Source: Jatrophihabitans sp. (GTDB lineage Bacteria > Actinomycetota > Actinomycetes > Mycobacteriales > Jatrophihabitantaceae). From it: a DNA stretch of 64,000 nucleotides. Shown here in pieces: positions 16,667 through 25,376 of the stretch. Positions within the stretch are counted from its first letter, which is position 1. Every line of letters begins with the position of its first letter. Location of the stretch: assembly GCA_036389035.1 (NCBI GenBank), contig DASVQQ010000009.1, positions 57,603 through 121,602 on the forward strand. Reading direction: 5' to 3'. Made by a program: the position numbers and the translations under genes. The notes below the pieces were generated by a model, which saw nothing but the letters and a program-made list of their open reading frames with translations, did not search any database and had not been told where the DNA came from.

Positions 16667-17990
16667 ACCGGTCCTCGGCGATCCGCTCAGGTTGGGTGGG
16701 GAGCATCACCGGTTCGGCCAACTCCGGCTGCAGCCGTGCTGGGGTGGTTCGATGCCAGCGCCAGGACAGCACCACCGCGAGCGCCGTGCCGAGCAGGCCG
16801 GCGCTCGCCACGGCCCCGTTGACCCCCCACACACTTGCGACAATGCCACCGGCCAGGATGCCGAAACCCTGCACGGCAAGCAGGCCGGAGGACGCGATGC
16901 CGATAGCCTGCCCGCGCTGCTCGTCCGGCACCGTTCGGACGAACTCGGTGATCACCTGAACCTGATAGCCGAAGAACAACCCGGCAGCCGCCCACAGCAG
17001 CAGTGAGAAGACCAGGTTCGGATTCAGGGCGCACAGCCCCAGGGGCACCCCGACGCCGGCAGCCATCGGGCCCATCCAGACCGAGCGGATCCTGCTCGGC
17101 ACGAAGCGGACCCACAGGTAGGTGCCGAGCGCGGTGCCGGCTGGAATCGCTGCCATCAACAGGCCGGTGGCGACCGCGTCATGGCCCAGGTTGTCGGCAT
17201 AGGGAGCGGCGACCCCCTCGGGCACCACGTACAGCCCCGCCAACCAGGACAGCCCCACCAGGATGCGCAGTCTCGGGTTATGAAAGATCAGTCGCAGGCC
17301 CGAGGACACCCCGCTCAGAAAGGTCGGGCCGATGCTGTCCTGCGCAGCCGAGGTGGCGGCCGCCGCCGGTCGGGGCTTGATCGCCACCATGATCAACACC
17401 GCGGACAGCGCGAAGGTGACGGCATCCAGTGCTAGGCCGGCCCGGGCGCCGACCAGCGCGATGAGCAGGCCGCCACCGGCAAAGCCGGCCAGCTGGGCAA
17501 CCTGGTTGGTGATGGTGCGCAGGCCGGTGCCCACTATGTAGTACTCACCCTCGAGGATGATCGGCATCAGCGAGGACTCCGCTGCTATGAACGGAGCCTC
17601 GGTCAGCACCGCCAGCACCAGCAGGGCGCACAGCAGCCAGATCGGCACCCCCGGGATCGCCATGCAGCCCAGCAGCACCGCGCGTGCCACGTCGCAGCCC
17701 ACCATCACCTGGCGGCGCGGCAACCGGTCGGCAAGCCCGGACAGCAGCACGCCGCCGAGCATCGCCGGCAGGAAAGTCAGCGCGTAGGTGAGCGCGGTGA
17801 GCAGGGCCGAGGCGGTCTGCTGGAACACCAGCACCGACAACGCCACCCGGGCGATTTGATCACCGATCGCCGATTGGGCATCAGCGAACCACAGCACCCG
17901 GAATTCGCGAATTCGGAGGACATCAGCGAAGGTGACGCGCTCGCTGGCCAACCCGACCTCGCAATTTCGTGGTGTCCGATGTGGGTTCAT
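16656..17990 (-). CDS. MFS exporter, module 2
   Basis: A 444-residue, 12-segment major facilitator transporter closely related to the module 1 exporter (shared EFRVLWxADAQS, LLTALTY, SGLADRLPRR, VVPEGVAAPYA and YQVQVVTE/YQVQVITE-type blocks). It is convergent with peptide array 2 and separated from it by a single hairpin. Export of the octapeptide or its processed form is inferred from the twice-repeated arrangement, not shown by sequence. It starts at ATG 17990. Confidence 0.88.
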   Translation of the reverse strand: MNPHRTPRNCEVGLASERVTFADVLRIREFRVLWFADAQSAIGDQIARVALSVLVFQQTASALLTALTYALTFLPAMLGGVLLSGLADRLPRRQVMVGCDVARAVLLGCMAIPGVPIWLLCALLVLAVLTEAPFIAAESSLMPIILEGEYYIVGTGLRTITNQVAQLAGFAGGGLLIALVGARAGLALDAVTFALSAVLIMVAIKPRPAAAATSAAQDSIGPTFLSGVSSGLRLIFHNPRLRILVGLSWLAGLYVVPEGVAAPYADNLGHDAVATGLLMAAIPAGTALGTYLWVRFVPSRIRSVWMGPMAAGVGVPLGLCALNPNLVFSLLLWAAAGLFFGYQVQVITEFVRTVPDEQRGQAIGIASSGLLAVQGFGILAGGIVASVWGVNGAVASAGLLGTALAVVLSWRWHRTTPARLQPELAEPVMLPTQPERIAEDRSTA

Positions 17991-18032
17991 ACGTTAGCCG
18001 GTGACCGGCTAACTACGCACGGTATCGGATAG

Positions 18033-19055
18033 TTAAAAAGTACAATTTCGAAGATGCGCCTCGGGCCCGAGCCGGATACCGAACCTGGCCTGGACCCCGG
18101 CGCGGATTTCGGCGGCGAGTGCCAGCAATTCCGCGGTGGTGGCACCGCCACGATTGGTCAGGGCCAGCGTGTGCTTGGTCGAGACCGACACCGTGCCGCG
18201 GCCCCGATCCAGCCCCCAACCGCGTGGAAAACCGGCCTGCTCGATGAGCCAGGCAGCCGACAACTTCGTCCGCCCGTCGGTCTGCCAGCGCGGGCAGCCC
18301 TCGGCCGCGGCCGGCACCTCGTCCAGCAGTGGGTTGACGAAGAACGACCCGACGCTCCAGCTGTCGTGATCGGCCTCGTCCAGCACCATCCCCTTGGATC
18401 GCCGCAGTTCCAGCACGGTGGCGCGGACCGCGTCCAGCGGGGCGGTGGCGCCGGGCTCGATGCCGAGCCGGTTGGCCAGTTCCAGGTACCGGATCGGCCC
18501 GGACCAGGTGCTGCGGGTCAACCGGAACGTCACCTCCAGGACTACAAACCGGTCGGTGTGCTTGAACGCCGAGCTGCGAAAGCCGAACTCGCACCGCTCG
18601 GGTGACCAGCACTGAACCGTCCGGCTCTGGCGGTCATAGATCCGCAGCCCGGTCAGGAAGTCGGCGACCTCCGAGCCGTAGGCGCCGACGTTCTGCACCG
18701 GCGTCGCGCCGGTCAGGCCGGGGATGCCCGACATCGTCTCCAGGCCGGCCAACCCGTCGGCGACGGTCCGGGCCACCAACTCGTCCCAGGACACCCCCGC
18801 CGCCACCGTGATCAGCTGCTCGTCATCGACGTCCTGACGGGTGATCGTGTCGGAGGCGACCCGGATCACCAGCCCGGGCCAGCCGGCGTCGCCCACCACC
18901 AGGTTCGAGCCGCCGCCCACCAGCAGGACCGGCTCGTCGGCGGCGTCCGCGGCCGCCACCAGGGCCACCAGCTCGTCGCTGCTGGAGGCGATCTCGATCC
19001 GCCCGGCGGGGCCACCGAGCCGCAGCGTCGTCAACTCGGCAAGGGTGGTGGCCAT
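18033..19055 (-). CDS. murB: UDP-N-acetylenolpyruvoylglucosamine reductase
   Basis: A 340-residue FAD enzyme that reduces UDP-GlcNAc-enolpyruvate to UDP-MurNAc in peptidoglycan synthesis. Visible motifs are VLLVGGGSNLVV (FAD), GIPGLTGATPVQNVGAYGSEV, WSVGSFFVNP carrying the catalytic Ser, AAWLIEQAGF and the C-terminal Glu region RFGIRLGPEAHL. ATG 19055 fits the normal family length. The open frame continues to 21854 antisense to other genes; that extension is an artefact. Core gene marking the right border of the peptide/GGDEF insertion. Confidence 0.95.
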   Translation of the reverse strand: MATTLAELTTLRLGGPAGRIEIASSSDELVALVAAADAADEPVLLVGGGSNLVVGDAGWPGLVIRVASDTITRQDVDDEQLITVAAGVSWDELVARTVADGLAGLETMSGIPGLTGATPVQNVGAYGSEVADFLTGLRIYDRQSRTVQCWSPERCEFGFRSSAFKHTDRFVVLEVTFRLTRSTWSGPIRYLELANRLGIEPGATAPLDAVRATVLELRRSKGMVLDEADHDSWSVGSFFVNPLLDEVPAAAEGCPRWQTDGRTKLSAAWLIEQAGFPRGWGLDRGRGTVSVSTKHTLALTNRGGATTAELLALAAEIRAGVQARFGIRLGPEAHLRNCTF

Positions 19056-19118
19056 GGCTGTCAAGTTTAGGTGTAACCCGACGATGCCCAGGACGCGCCA
19101 TCGGGGAGAATCGCCGGC

Positions 19119-19898
19119 GTGACGAAGCAGCCGCGGCTGGCAGCCGGCCGGGCCAGGGCGCTCGGGCTGCCGACCCGGGGCACCACGAACGCGAATCGGT
19201 TGCGCCGGATGGACAACTGGATCGCATCCCAGCTGGCCGAGCCGCTGCGGCAGGCCGCCGTGCCGCTGGTGATCGACCTGGGCTACGGCCAGAGCCCGGT
19301 CACCGCCGTCGAGCTGCTGAGCAGGCTGCGCCCGCGGCGGCCCGACGTCGAGGTGCTCGGTCTGGAGATCGACCCCGAGCGGGTGGCCGCCGCCCAGCCG
19401 GCAAGCCGGCCCGGGCTGAGCTTCGGCCTCGGCGGCTTCGAGTTGGCGGGCCGGCGGCCGGTGATCGTGCGCGCCGCGAACGTGCTGCGGCAGTACCCGC
19501 CCTCGGCCGTTCCCGAGGCCTGGCAGCGGATGCGGAGCCAGCTGGCGCCTGGCGGTGTCCTCGTCGAAGGCACCAGCGACGAGCTGGGCAGGCGGGCCAG
19601 CTGGGTGCTGCTGGACGCCCGCGGGCCGCTGAGCCTGACCCTGAGCTGCCGTCTCGCCGACCTGCAACGGCCCTCGGACGTGGCGGATCGGTTGGTCAAG
19701 GCACTCATCCACCGCAACGTGGCGGGCGAGCCGATCCACCGGCTGCTGCGCGCGATGGACGCCGCCTGGGATCTGCACGCGCCGTTGGCCGTTTTCGGCC
19801 CGCGGCAGCGCTGGCAGGCGATGGCTGCCACCCCTGGCTGCGGACTGGCCGGTGTTGAGCACAGCCGGCCGGCACCGCTTCGGAGAATTGACCGTTAG
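19119..19898 (+). CDS. Class I SAM-dependent methyltransferase-like protein
   Basis: A 259-residue soluble protein with GTG start, divergent from murB. Residues 48-56 (VIDLGYGQS) resemble SAM motif I and EVLGLEIDPERV resembles motif II. QLAPGGVLVEGTSDE matches the post-motif III strand, including a Gly-Gly turn. A conserved neighbour of murB in some actinobacteria. Substrate is unknown. Confidence 0.72.
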   Translation: MTKQPRLAAGRARALGLPTRGTTNANRLRRMDNWIASQLAEPLRQAAVPLVIDLGYGQSPVTAVELLSRLRPRRPDVEVLGLEIDPERVAAAQPASRPGLSFGLGGFELAGRRPVIVRAANVLRQYPPSAVPEAWQRMRSQLAPGGVLVEGTSDELGRRASWVLLDARGPLSLTLSCRLADLQRPSDVADRLVKALIHRNVAGEPIHRLLRAMDAAWDLHAPLAVFGPRQRWQAMAATPGCGLAGVEHSRPAPLRRIDR

Positions 19899-19952
19899 TT
19901 GGAGCGCGGTGGCCCCCGTGGAATAAGCCCGCTGGAAAGTAATAGACGTATT

Positions 19953-19980
19953 TAGACGCTTAGCTAGGTAATTGCGTCTA
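19953..19980. other. Inverted repeat in AT-rich spacer
   Basis: TAGACGC and GCGTCTA are separated by 14 bases in the AT-rich gap between the methyltransferase and the GMC oxidase, with another TAGACG at 19943. It could be a weak terminator or a regulator site for the oxidase. Confidence 0.35.
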
Positions 19981-20057
19981 GATGTCTGCTGGGAGTTAAG
20001 AATAACTGCCGGAGATAACGGAACTCCGGTTGGACCCGCCGGCAAGGAGCTCGGAAA

Positions 20058-21773
20058 GTGACTGCACAGAACGACTTCGACGTGCTGGTGATCGGCTCCG
20101 GCTTCGGCGGCAGCGTCACCGCCCTCCGGCTGACCGAGAAGGGGTACCGGGTCGGTGTCCTGGAGGCCGGCCGGCGCTTCGACGAGCACACGCTTCCCCG
20201 GACGTCCTGGAACCTGGCCGACTTTCTCTGGGCGCCGAGGTTGGGCCTGACCGGCATCCAGCGGATCCACCTGCTGAGGAACGTGGTGATCCTGGCCGGC
20301 GCGGGGGTCGGCGGCGGCTCGCTGAACTACGCCAACACCCTGTACGAGCCGCCCGAGCCGTTCTTCGCCGATCCGCAGTGGGCCCACATCACCGACTGGC
20401 GCTCGGAACTGGCGCCGTTCTACGCCCAGGCGAAGAAGATGCTCGGGGTGGTGACCAACCCCAGCACCACCCCCGCGGACGTGCAGATGAAGCGGCTGGC
20501 CGAGCAGTTCGGCGCCGGCGACACCTTCGAGCCCGCCCCGGTCGGGGTGTTCTTCGGCCGGGACGGTCGCAAGGAGCCCGGCCAGCGGGTGCCGGACCCG
20601 TACTTCGGCGGCGCCGGGCCCGAGCGCACCGGCTGCATCGAGTGCGGTGAGTGCATGACCGGGTGCCGGCACGGCGCCAAGAACACCCTGACCGTGAACT
20701 ACCTGGCCCTGGCCGAACGGGCCGGCGCCACCGTGCACCCGCTGACCACCGCCACCGGCGTGCGGTCGATGCCCGGCGGCGGCTATCAGGTCAGCGCGGT
20801 GCGCACCGGCAGCTGGCGGCCACGCAGGGACAGCCGGGTCTACACCGCCGAGCAGGTGGTGTTCGCCGCCGGCGCGTACAGCACCCAGAAGCTGCTGCAC
20901 CAACTGCGGGCCAGCACCCTGCCCCGGATCTCGGCGCGGCTGGGCCAGCTGACCCGGACCAACTCCGAAGCCCTGCTGGGCGTGGTGTCGAAGGACCGCC
21001 GCGCCGACTACACCCGCGGGGTGGCCATCACCTCGTCCTGGCATCCCGATCCGCACACCCACATCGAGCCGGTCCGCTACGGCCGGGGCAGCAACGCGAT
21101 GGGCCTGCTGAGCACCGCGCTCACTGACGGCGGCAGCCCGGCCCACCGGATCCGGCAGTGGCTCGGGGTGGCGGTCCGCCATCCCCGACTGATCCTGCGG
21201 ACCGTGGTGCCCCGGCACTGGTCCGAGCGGACCGTCATCCTGCTGGTGATGCAGTCGCTGAACAACTCGATCACCGTGCTGGGACGAAAGACCCGGTTCG
21301 GACGGCTGCGGCTGACCTCCACCCAGGGCATCGGCGAGCCCAACCCGAGCTGGATACCGGTGGCCAACCAGGCCGCCCGCCAGCTCGCCGACAACATCGG
21401 CGGCGCGCCGGGCGGGACCTACGGTGACCTGTTCAACGTGCCGATGACCGCCCATTTCATCGGCGGCTGCCCGATCGGGGACTCCGCCGAGACCGGGGTG
21501 ATCGATCCGTACCACCGGCTCTACGGCTACGACGGGCTGCACGTGCTGGACGGCTCGGCGCTGTCGGCCAACCTGGGCGTCAACCCGTCGCTGTCGATCA
21601 CCGCGCTGGCCGAGCGGGCGACGGCGTTGTGGCCCAACAACGGCGAGCCCGATCAGCGGCCGGCGCTGGGGCAGCCCTATCGCCGGCTGGACCCGGTGCC
21701 ACCGGTCCGTCCCGCCGTGCCCGCCTCGGCTCCGGCCGCCCTGCGACTGGGCCCCACCCGGCTGGCCCGCTGA
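20058..21773 (+). CDS. ChoD-like GMC family oxidoreductase (putative cholesterol oxidase)
   Basis: A 571-residue flavoprotein. The FAD-binding motif is VLVIGSGFGGSVTALRLTEK, followed by LEAGRRF and ILAGAGVGGGSLNYANTLY. A Cys-rich stretch (GCIECGECMTGCRHGAKN) and the C-terminal LGVNPSLSITALAER complete the pattern of mycobacterial ChoD (Rv3409c). Family members oxidise sterols or other alcohols, but cholesterol activity of this branch is disputed. AGGAGCTCGGAAAG precedes the start. It appears to be monocistronic. Confidence 0.88.
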   Translation: MTAQNDFDVLVIGSGFGGSVTALRLTEKGYRVGVLEAGRRFDEHTLPRTSWNLADFLWAPRLGLTGIQRIHLLRNVVILAGAGVGGGSLNYANTLYEPPEPFFADPQWAHITDWRSELAPFYAQAKKMLGVVTNPSTTPADVQMKRLAEQFGAGDTFEPAPVGVFFGRDGRKEPGQRVPDPYFGGAGPERTGCIECGECMTGCRHGAKNTLTVNYLALAERAGATVHPLTTATGVRSMPGGGYQVSAVRTGSWRPRRDSRVYTAEQVVFAAGAYSTQKLLHQLRASTLPRISARLGQLTRTNSEALLGVVSKDRRADYTRGVAITSSWHPDPHTHIEPVRYGRGSNAMGLLSTALTDGGSPAHRIRQWLGVAVRHPRLILRTVVPRHWSERTVILLVMQSLNNSITVLGRKTRFGRLRLTSTQGIGEPNPSWIPVANQAARQLADNIGGAPGGTYGDLFNVPMTAHFIGGCPIGDSAETGVIDPYHRLYGYDGLHVLDGSALSANLGVNPSLSITALAERATALWPNNGEPDQRPALGQPYRRLDPVPPVRPAVPASAPAALRLGPTRLAR

Positions 21774-21804
21774 TCCCCACCGCGCAATGGCTAGAAAGGA
21801 CGGG

Positions 21805-23163
21805 TCAGCGCCAGAGCGGGGCGATGGCCTCGGCCAGCAGGCCGGCGACGTCACCCAGAACGTGCCGGCCGCCGGAGACCACCAGCCGGCCGTCGACGAG
21901 CACCGTGTCGACGTCGGCCGCGCCGGCCACCAGCACCACCTGCTCGGGCAGCGCCCCCGCGGTCCGGACGGTGTCCAGCCGCAGCGCCACCAGGTCGGCC
22001 CGCTGGCCCGGCGCCAGCTGACCCGCGTCCGGCCAGCCGAGGCTGGCGTGCCCGGTCAGCGCGTCCACCAGCTCGGCAGGGCTGAACCGGCCCCGGCGCA
22101 GGCTGGCCAGCCGGGCGTGCAGTTCCAGGGCGCGGGCCTCCTCGAGCAGGTCGACGCAGGCGTTCTGGTCGCTGCCCAGGGTCAGCCGGGCGCCGGCCGC
22201 CGCCAGTTCCGGGGCCGGGCCGATGCCGTCGGCCAGGTCCCGCTCGGTGGTGGGGCAGAAGCTGATGTTGGTCGCGGTGCGGCCGTAGAGCGCGATGTCG
22301 GCGGCGCTCAGGTGGGTGGCGTGCACCGCGGTGTGCAGCGGCCCGCCGAAGCCGTGCCTGGCCAGCAGCTCGGTGGGGCTGCAGCCGTAGTGCCCCAGGG
22401 TGGCCTCGTTCTCGGCCGGCTGCTCGGAGACGTGGACGTGCAGCGGGCTGCCGGCCGCGGCCGCGACGACCTGACCGAGCTGGCCGGCCGGCACCGCCCG
22501 GACCGAGTGGATCGCCGCACCGATCCGGACCGTGTCGTCCTGGGCCGCGCCGACCTGGGCCCCGTGAATCTGGGCCAGCAGCGCCACCCGCTGCTGCCAG
22601 GCAGCCGCGGAGCCGTCACTGAACCGGCGCTGCACCTCGTCCAGCTCCAGGTGACCGGCCGGGCCGAGGCCGCCGCTGAGGTAGCAGGTGTCCAGCAGGG
22701 TGATCCGGATGCCGGCTTCGGAGGCCGCCTGGATCAACGCGTGGCCGAAGGCGTTCGGGTCCGGGTAGGGGCTGCCGTCCTGCTGGTGGTGCAGGTAGTG
22801 GAACTCGCCCACGGCGCTGATTCCGGCCAGCGCCATCTCGGCGTAGACCGCTCTGGCCAGCAGGTGATAGGCCGGCGGCTCGAGCCGGCGGGCCAGTGCG
22901 TACATCCGGTCGCGCCACGTCCAGAAGGTGCCGCCGTCGCCGTGGGTCCGCCCGCGCAGCGCCCGGTGAAAGGCATGGGAGTGGGTGTTGGCGAAGCCGG
23001 GCAGCACCAGGCCGGGCAGCCGGACGTCCTGATCGGCCGGCTCCACGCCGGCCTCGACGCGCGTCCAGCGGCCGTCCTCGGCCACCAGCCGGACCCGCTC
23101 CGCGACGCCGCCCGGCAACCAGCCGTAGGGCGCCCAGTAGCTGCTCATCCGGAGCCTGCTCAT
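21805..23163 (-). CDS. hutF: Formimidoylglutamate deiminase
   Basis: A 452-residue amidohydrolase-superfamily enzyme converting N-formimino-L-glutamate to N-formylglutamate and ammonia in histidine degradation. Metal ligands are visible in GFANTHSHAFHRALRG, in the VHVSEQPAEN region and in LTLGSDQNACVD. The ATG overlaps the stop of the upstream M20 gene as ATGA, giving a tightly coupled operon. hutU and hutI also lie in this window. Confidence 0.92.
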   Translation of the reverse strand: MSRLRMSSYWAPYGWLPGGVAERVRLVAEDGRWTRVEAGVEPADQDVRLPGLVLPGFANTHSHAFHRALRGRTHGDGGTFWTWRDRMYALARRLEPPAYHLLARAVYAEMALAGISAVGEFHYLHHQQDGSPYPDPNAFGHALIQAASEAGIRITLLDTCYLSGGLGPAGHLELDEVQRRFSDGSAAAWQQRVALLAQIHGAQVGAAQDDTVRIGAAIHSVRAVPAGQLGQVVAAAAGSPLHVHVSEQPAENEATLGHYGCSPTELLARHGFGGPLHTAVHATHLSAADIALYGRTATNISFCPTTERDLADGIGPAPELAAAGARLTLGSDQNACVDLLEEARALELHARLASLRRGRFSPAELVDALTGHASLGWPDAGQLAPGQRADLVALRLDTVRTAGALPEQVVLVAGAADVDTVLVDGRLVVSGGRHVLGDVAGLLAEAIAPLWR

Positions 23164-24359
23164 CCGGCCAGCTCGGCCACCACCGAGGTCAGCGCCCGCA
23201 CCCCGGCATGGCAGTCCTCGAGCTCGGCGTGCTCGGCCGGCGAGTGCGAGATGCCGGTGGGATTGCGGACGAACAGCATCGCGGTGGCGACGCCGGCGTT
23301 GGCCAGGATGCCGGCGTCGTGCCCGGCTCCGGTGCCCAGCACCGGGGCGCCGGCCAGCACGGCGCTGATCCGGTCGCTCAGGTCGCGGTCGAAGCCGGTG
23401 GCCTCGGTCCAGGACTCCTGCAGCAGGCTGCCACCGGCGCCGGAGGCCAGCGCGTCCAGTTCGGCCACCACGGCCAGCACCTGCTCGGCGTCCGGGCCGC
23501 GGGCATCGAGCCAGGCGGTGACGTGCGACGGGATCGCGTTCACCCCGTTGGGAAAGACGCTCACCTTGCCCATGGTGGCCACCGAGTCCCGGCGCTCGGC
23601 CGCCTCCCGGGCCGCCAAGATCAGCCGGGCGTAGGCCAGCGTCGGGTCGCGGCGGTCAGCCAGCCGGGTGGTGCCGGCATGGTTGGCCTCACCGGGCAGC
23701 TCGATCCGCCAGCGGCCGTGCGGCCAGATCTGCGAACCCACCGCGACGGGCCGGTCCAGCTCCACCAGGCCGCGGCCCTGCTCGACATGCAGCTCGACGA
23801 AGCACCCGATCCGGTCGAGGGTCTCGGAGTCGGGGCCGACGCCGTCCGGGTCCAGGCCCGAAGCGCGCATCGCCGCGGCCATGCTGGTCCCCTCGGCGTC
23901 GGACAGCGCCCGGGCACGGTCGGCGGGCAGCGCGCCGGTGATCAACCTGGATCCGGCGCAGGCGATGCCGAACCGGGCGCCTTCCTCGTCGCCGAAGTTG
24001 ACGACCCCGATCGGACGCCGGGGTTGAAAGCCCTGCTGGCGCAAGGCATCCACCGCCGCGAACGCCGACACCACGCCCAGCGGCCCGTCGAAGGCGCCGC
24101 CGTCGGGCACCGAGTCGAGGTGGCTGCCGATCACCAGGCCGCGCTGGTGAGAGGACGGCTCACCCCACCAGGCCCACTGGTTACCGGCGCGGTCCAGCGT
24201 CAGCGACAGTCCCCGGTCGGCCGCCTGGGCCGCGAACCACTCCCGCAGGTCGTGGTCGGTCCGGGTCCAGGCGAACCGCTGGTAACCGCCGGTGGCCGCC
24301 GACCGGCCGATCGGGGTCAACTCGTCCCACATCCGATCGAAGGACGGCTGGTCGGTCAT
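23160..24359 (-). CDS. M20-family amidohydrolase (allantoate/N-carbamoyl amino acid amidohydrolase type)
   Basis: A 399-residue dinuclear zinc hydrolase. The ligands appear in GLVIGSHLDSVPDGG, FGDEEGARFG and ELHVEQGRGL, as in allantoate amidohydrolase and N-carbamoyl-amino-acid hydrolases. It is translationally coupled to hutF, and no HutG-type deformylase is seen. I therefore infer that it removes the formyl group from N-formylglutamate; allantoate or ureido substrates remain possible. Start at ATG 24359 (MTDQPSFDRMW), with GAGGCGGGG upstream. Confidence 0.82.
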   Translation of the reverse strand: MTDQPSFDRMWDELTPIGRSAATGGYQRFAWTRTDHDLREWFAAQAADRGLSLTLDRAGNQWAWWGEPSSHQRGLVIGSHLDSVPDGGAFDGPLGVVSAFAAVDALRQQGFQPRRPIGVVNFGDEEGARFGIACAGSRLITGALPADRARALSDAEGTSMAAAMRASGLDPDGVGPDSETLDRIGCFVELHVEQGRGLVELDRPVAVGSQIWPHGRWRIELPGEANHAGTTRLADRRDPTLAYARLILAAREAAERRDSVATMGKVSVFPNGVNAIPSHVTAWLDARGPDAEQVLAVVAELDALASGAGGSLLQESWTEATGFDRDLSDRISAVLAGAPVLGTGAGHDAGILANAGVATAMLFVRNPTGISHSPAEHAELEDCHAGVRALTSVVAELAG

Positions 24360-24385
24360 GCGTCGAAGCCCCGCCTCAGGCAGGC

Positions 24386-25312
24386 CTAGACCAGCCCGGC
24401 GTCGGACAGCCACTTCTGGGCGACGTCCTCGGCGTTCTGCTTCTCCAGCGACACCTGCTCGTTCATCTTGATCAGGTCCTCGGTGGTGAGCTTGGCCGAG
24501 ACGGCGTCCAGGGCGGCCTTGACCGTGTCGGAGGCCTTCTCGCTGTTGATCAGCGGCAGCACGTTCTGCGCGGTGTAGAGGTTCTTCGGGTCCTCCAACA
24601 CCACCCAGCCGTTCTTGGAGATCAGCGGGTCGGTGGTGAAGATGTCGCCAGCGTCGATCTGGCCGTTCTTCAGGGCGTTCTGGGTGAGCGGGCCACCCGG
24701 GTCCAGCTTCTTGAAGGTCTTGAACTTCACGCCGTAGACCTTCTCCAGCCCGGGGATCCCGTCCGCCCGGGTCTGGAACTCGGGCGGGGCGCCGAGGGTG
24801 AGGTTGCCCGCCACCGAGGTCAGGTCGGCGATCGATTTGAGGTTGTACTTGGCCGCGGTCTCCTTGGTGACCACGATCGCGTCCTTGTCCTGGGCTGCGG
24901 ACTGCTGCAGCACGATCAGCGGCTGCGGGGTGGCCTTCTGCAGCGCGGTGTAGACCTCGTCGCTGCTGACCGCGGTGGCGTTCTTGTCGAAGTACTGCAG
25001 CAGCACGCCGGAGTACTCCGGGATCAGGTCGATCGAGCCGTCCCTCAGAGCCGGTAGGTAGGTCTCGCGGCTGCCGATGTTGAGCTTGGTGGTGACCTTG
25101 ACGCCCTTGGCCTTGAGCGCGCCGGCGTAGATGTTGGCCAGCACGACGTTCTCCTGGAAGTTCGCCGAGCCGATCACGATGGTGTCGGTGGGCGCCGACG
25201 AACCCGCCCCGCCCGGGTTGGTGTCGGTGGGGTCATCGCTGTCCCCGCAGGCGGTGAGCAGCAGCAAACACGCGCTGACGGCAGCGGCGGCGAAAGCGCG
25301 AATAGCTGTCAT
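24386..25312 (-). CDS. ABC transporter substrate-binding lipoprotein (OpuAC/ProX family)
   Basis: A 308-residue secreted lipoprotein: Lys-free signal peptide, lipobox LTAC at about residues 19-22, then DTIVIGSANFQENVVLANIY, characteristic of quaternary-amine binding proteins. It should capture choline, betaine, carnitine or, in the HutX subgroup, histidine for the permeases encoded just upstream. AGGAG precedes the ATG. It is followed after 26 bases by the M20 gene and hutF in the same operon, which makes a histidine-related substrate plausible. Confidence 0.88.
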   Translation of the reverse strand: MTAIRAFAAAAVSACLLLLTACGDSDDPTDTNPGGAGSSAPTDTIVIGSANFQENVVLANIYAGALKAKGVKVTTKLNIGSRETYLPALRDGSIDLIPEYSGVLLQYFDKNATAVSSDEVYTALQKATPQPLIVLQQSAAQDKDAIVVTKETAAKYNLKSIADLTSVAGNLTLGAPPEFQTRADGIPGLEKVYGVKFKTFKKLDPGGPLTQNALKNGQIDAGDIFTTDPLISKNGWVVLEDPKNLYTAQNVLPLINSEKASDTVKAALDAVSAKLTTEDLIKMNEQVSLEKQNAEDVAQKWLSDAGLV

Positions 25313-25376
25313 GTCGGGGATTCTCCTGTCATCTACCAGATCATCGAGATCATAGTGCGAGCAGTTAGGGCGGCGC

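Noticed and set aside
18033..21854. Single open frame of 1273 codons covering murB and beyond
   Set aside because: Only the murB part (to 19055) has family similarity; the rest is antisense to the methyltransferase and GMC oxidase genes and reflects high GC.
25333..25353. Reverse-strand hexapeptide ORF MISMIW before the ProX-like gene
   Set aside because: Superficially like the array peptides, but it lacks His/Asn4 and a ribosome site, and its ATG lies within a TATGAT -10-like sequence; probably chance.
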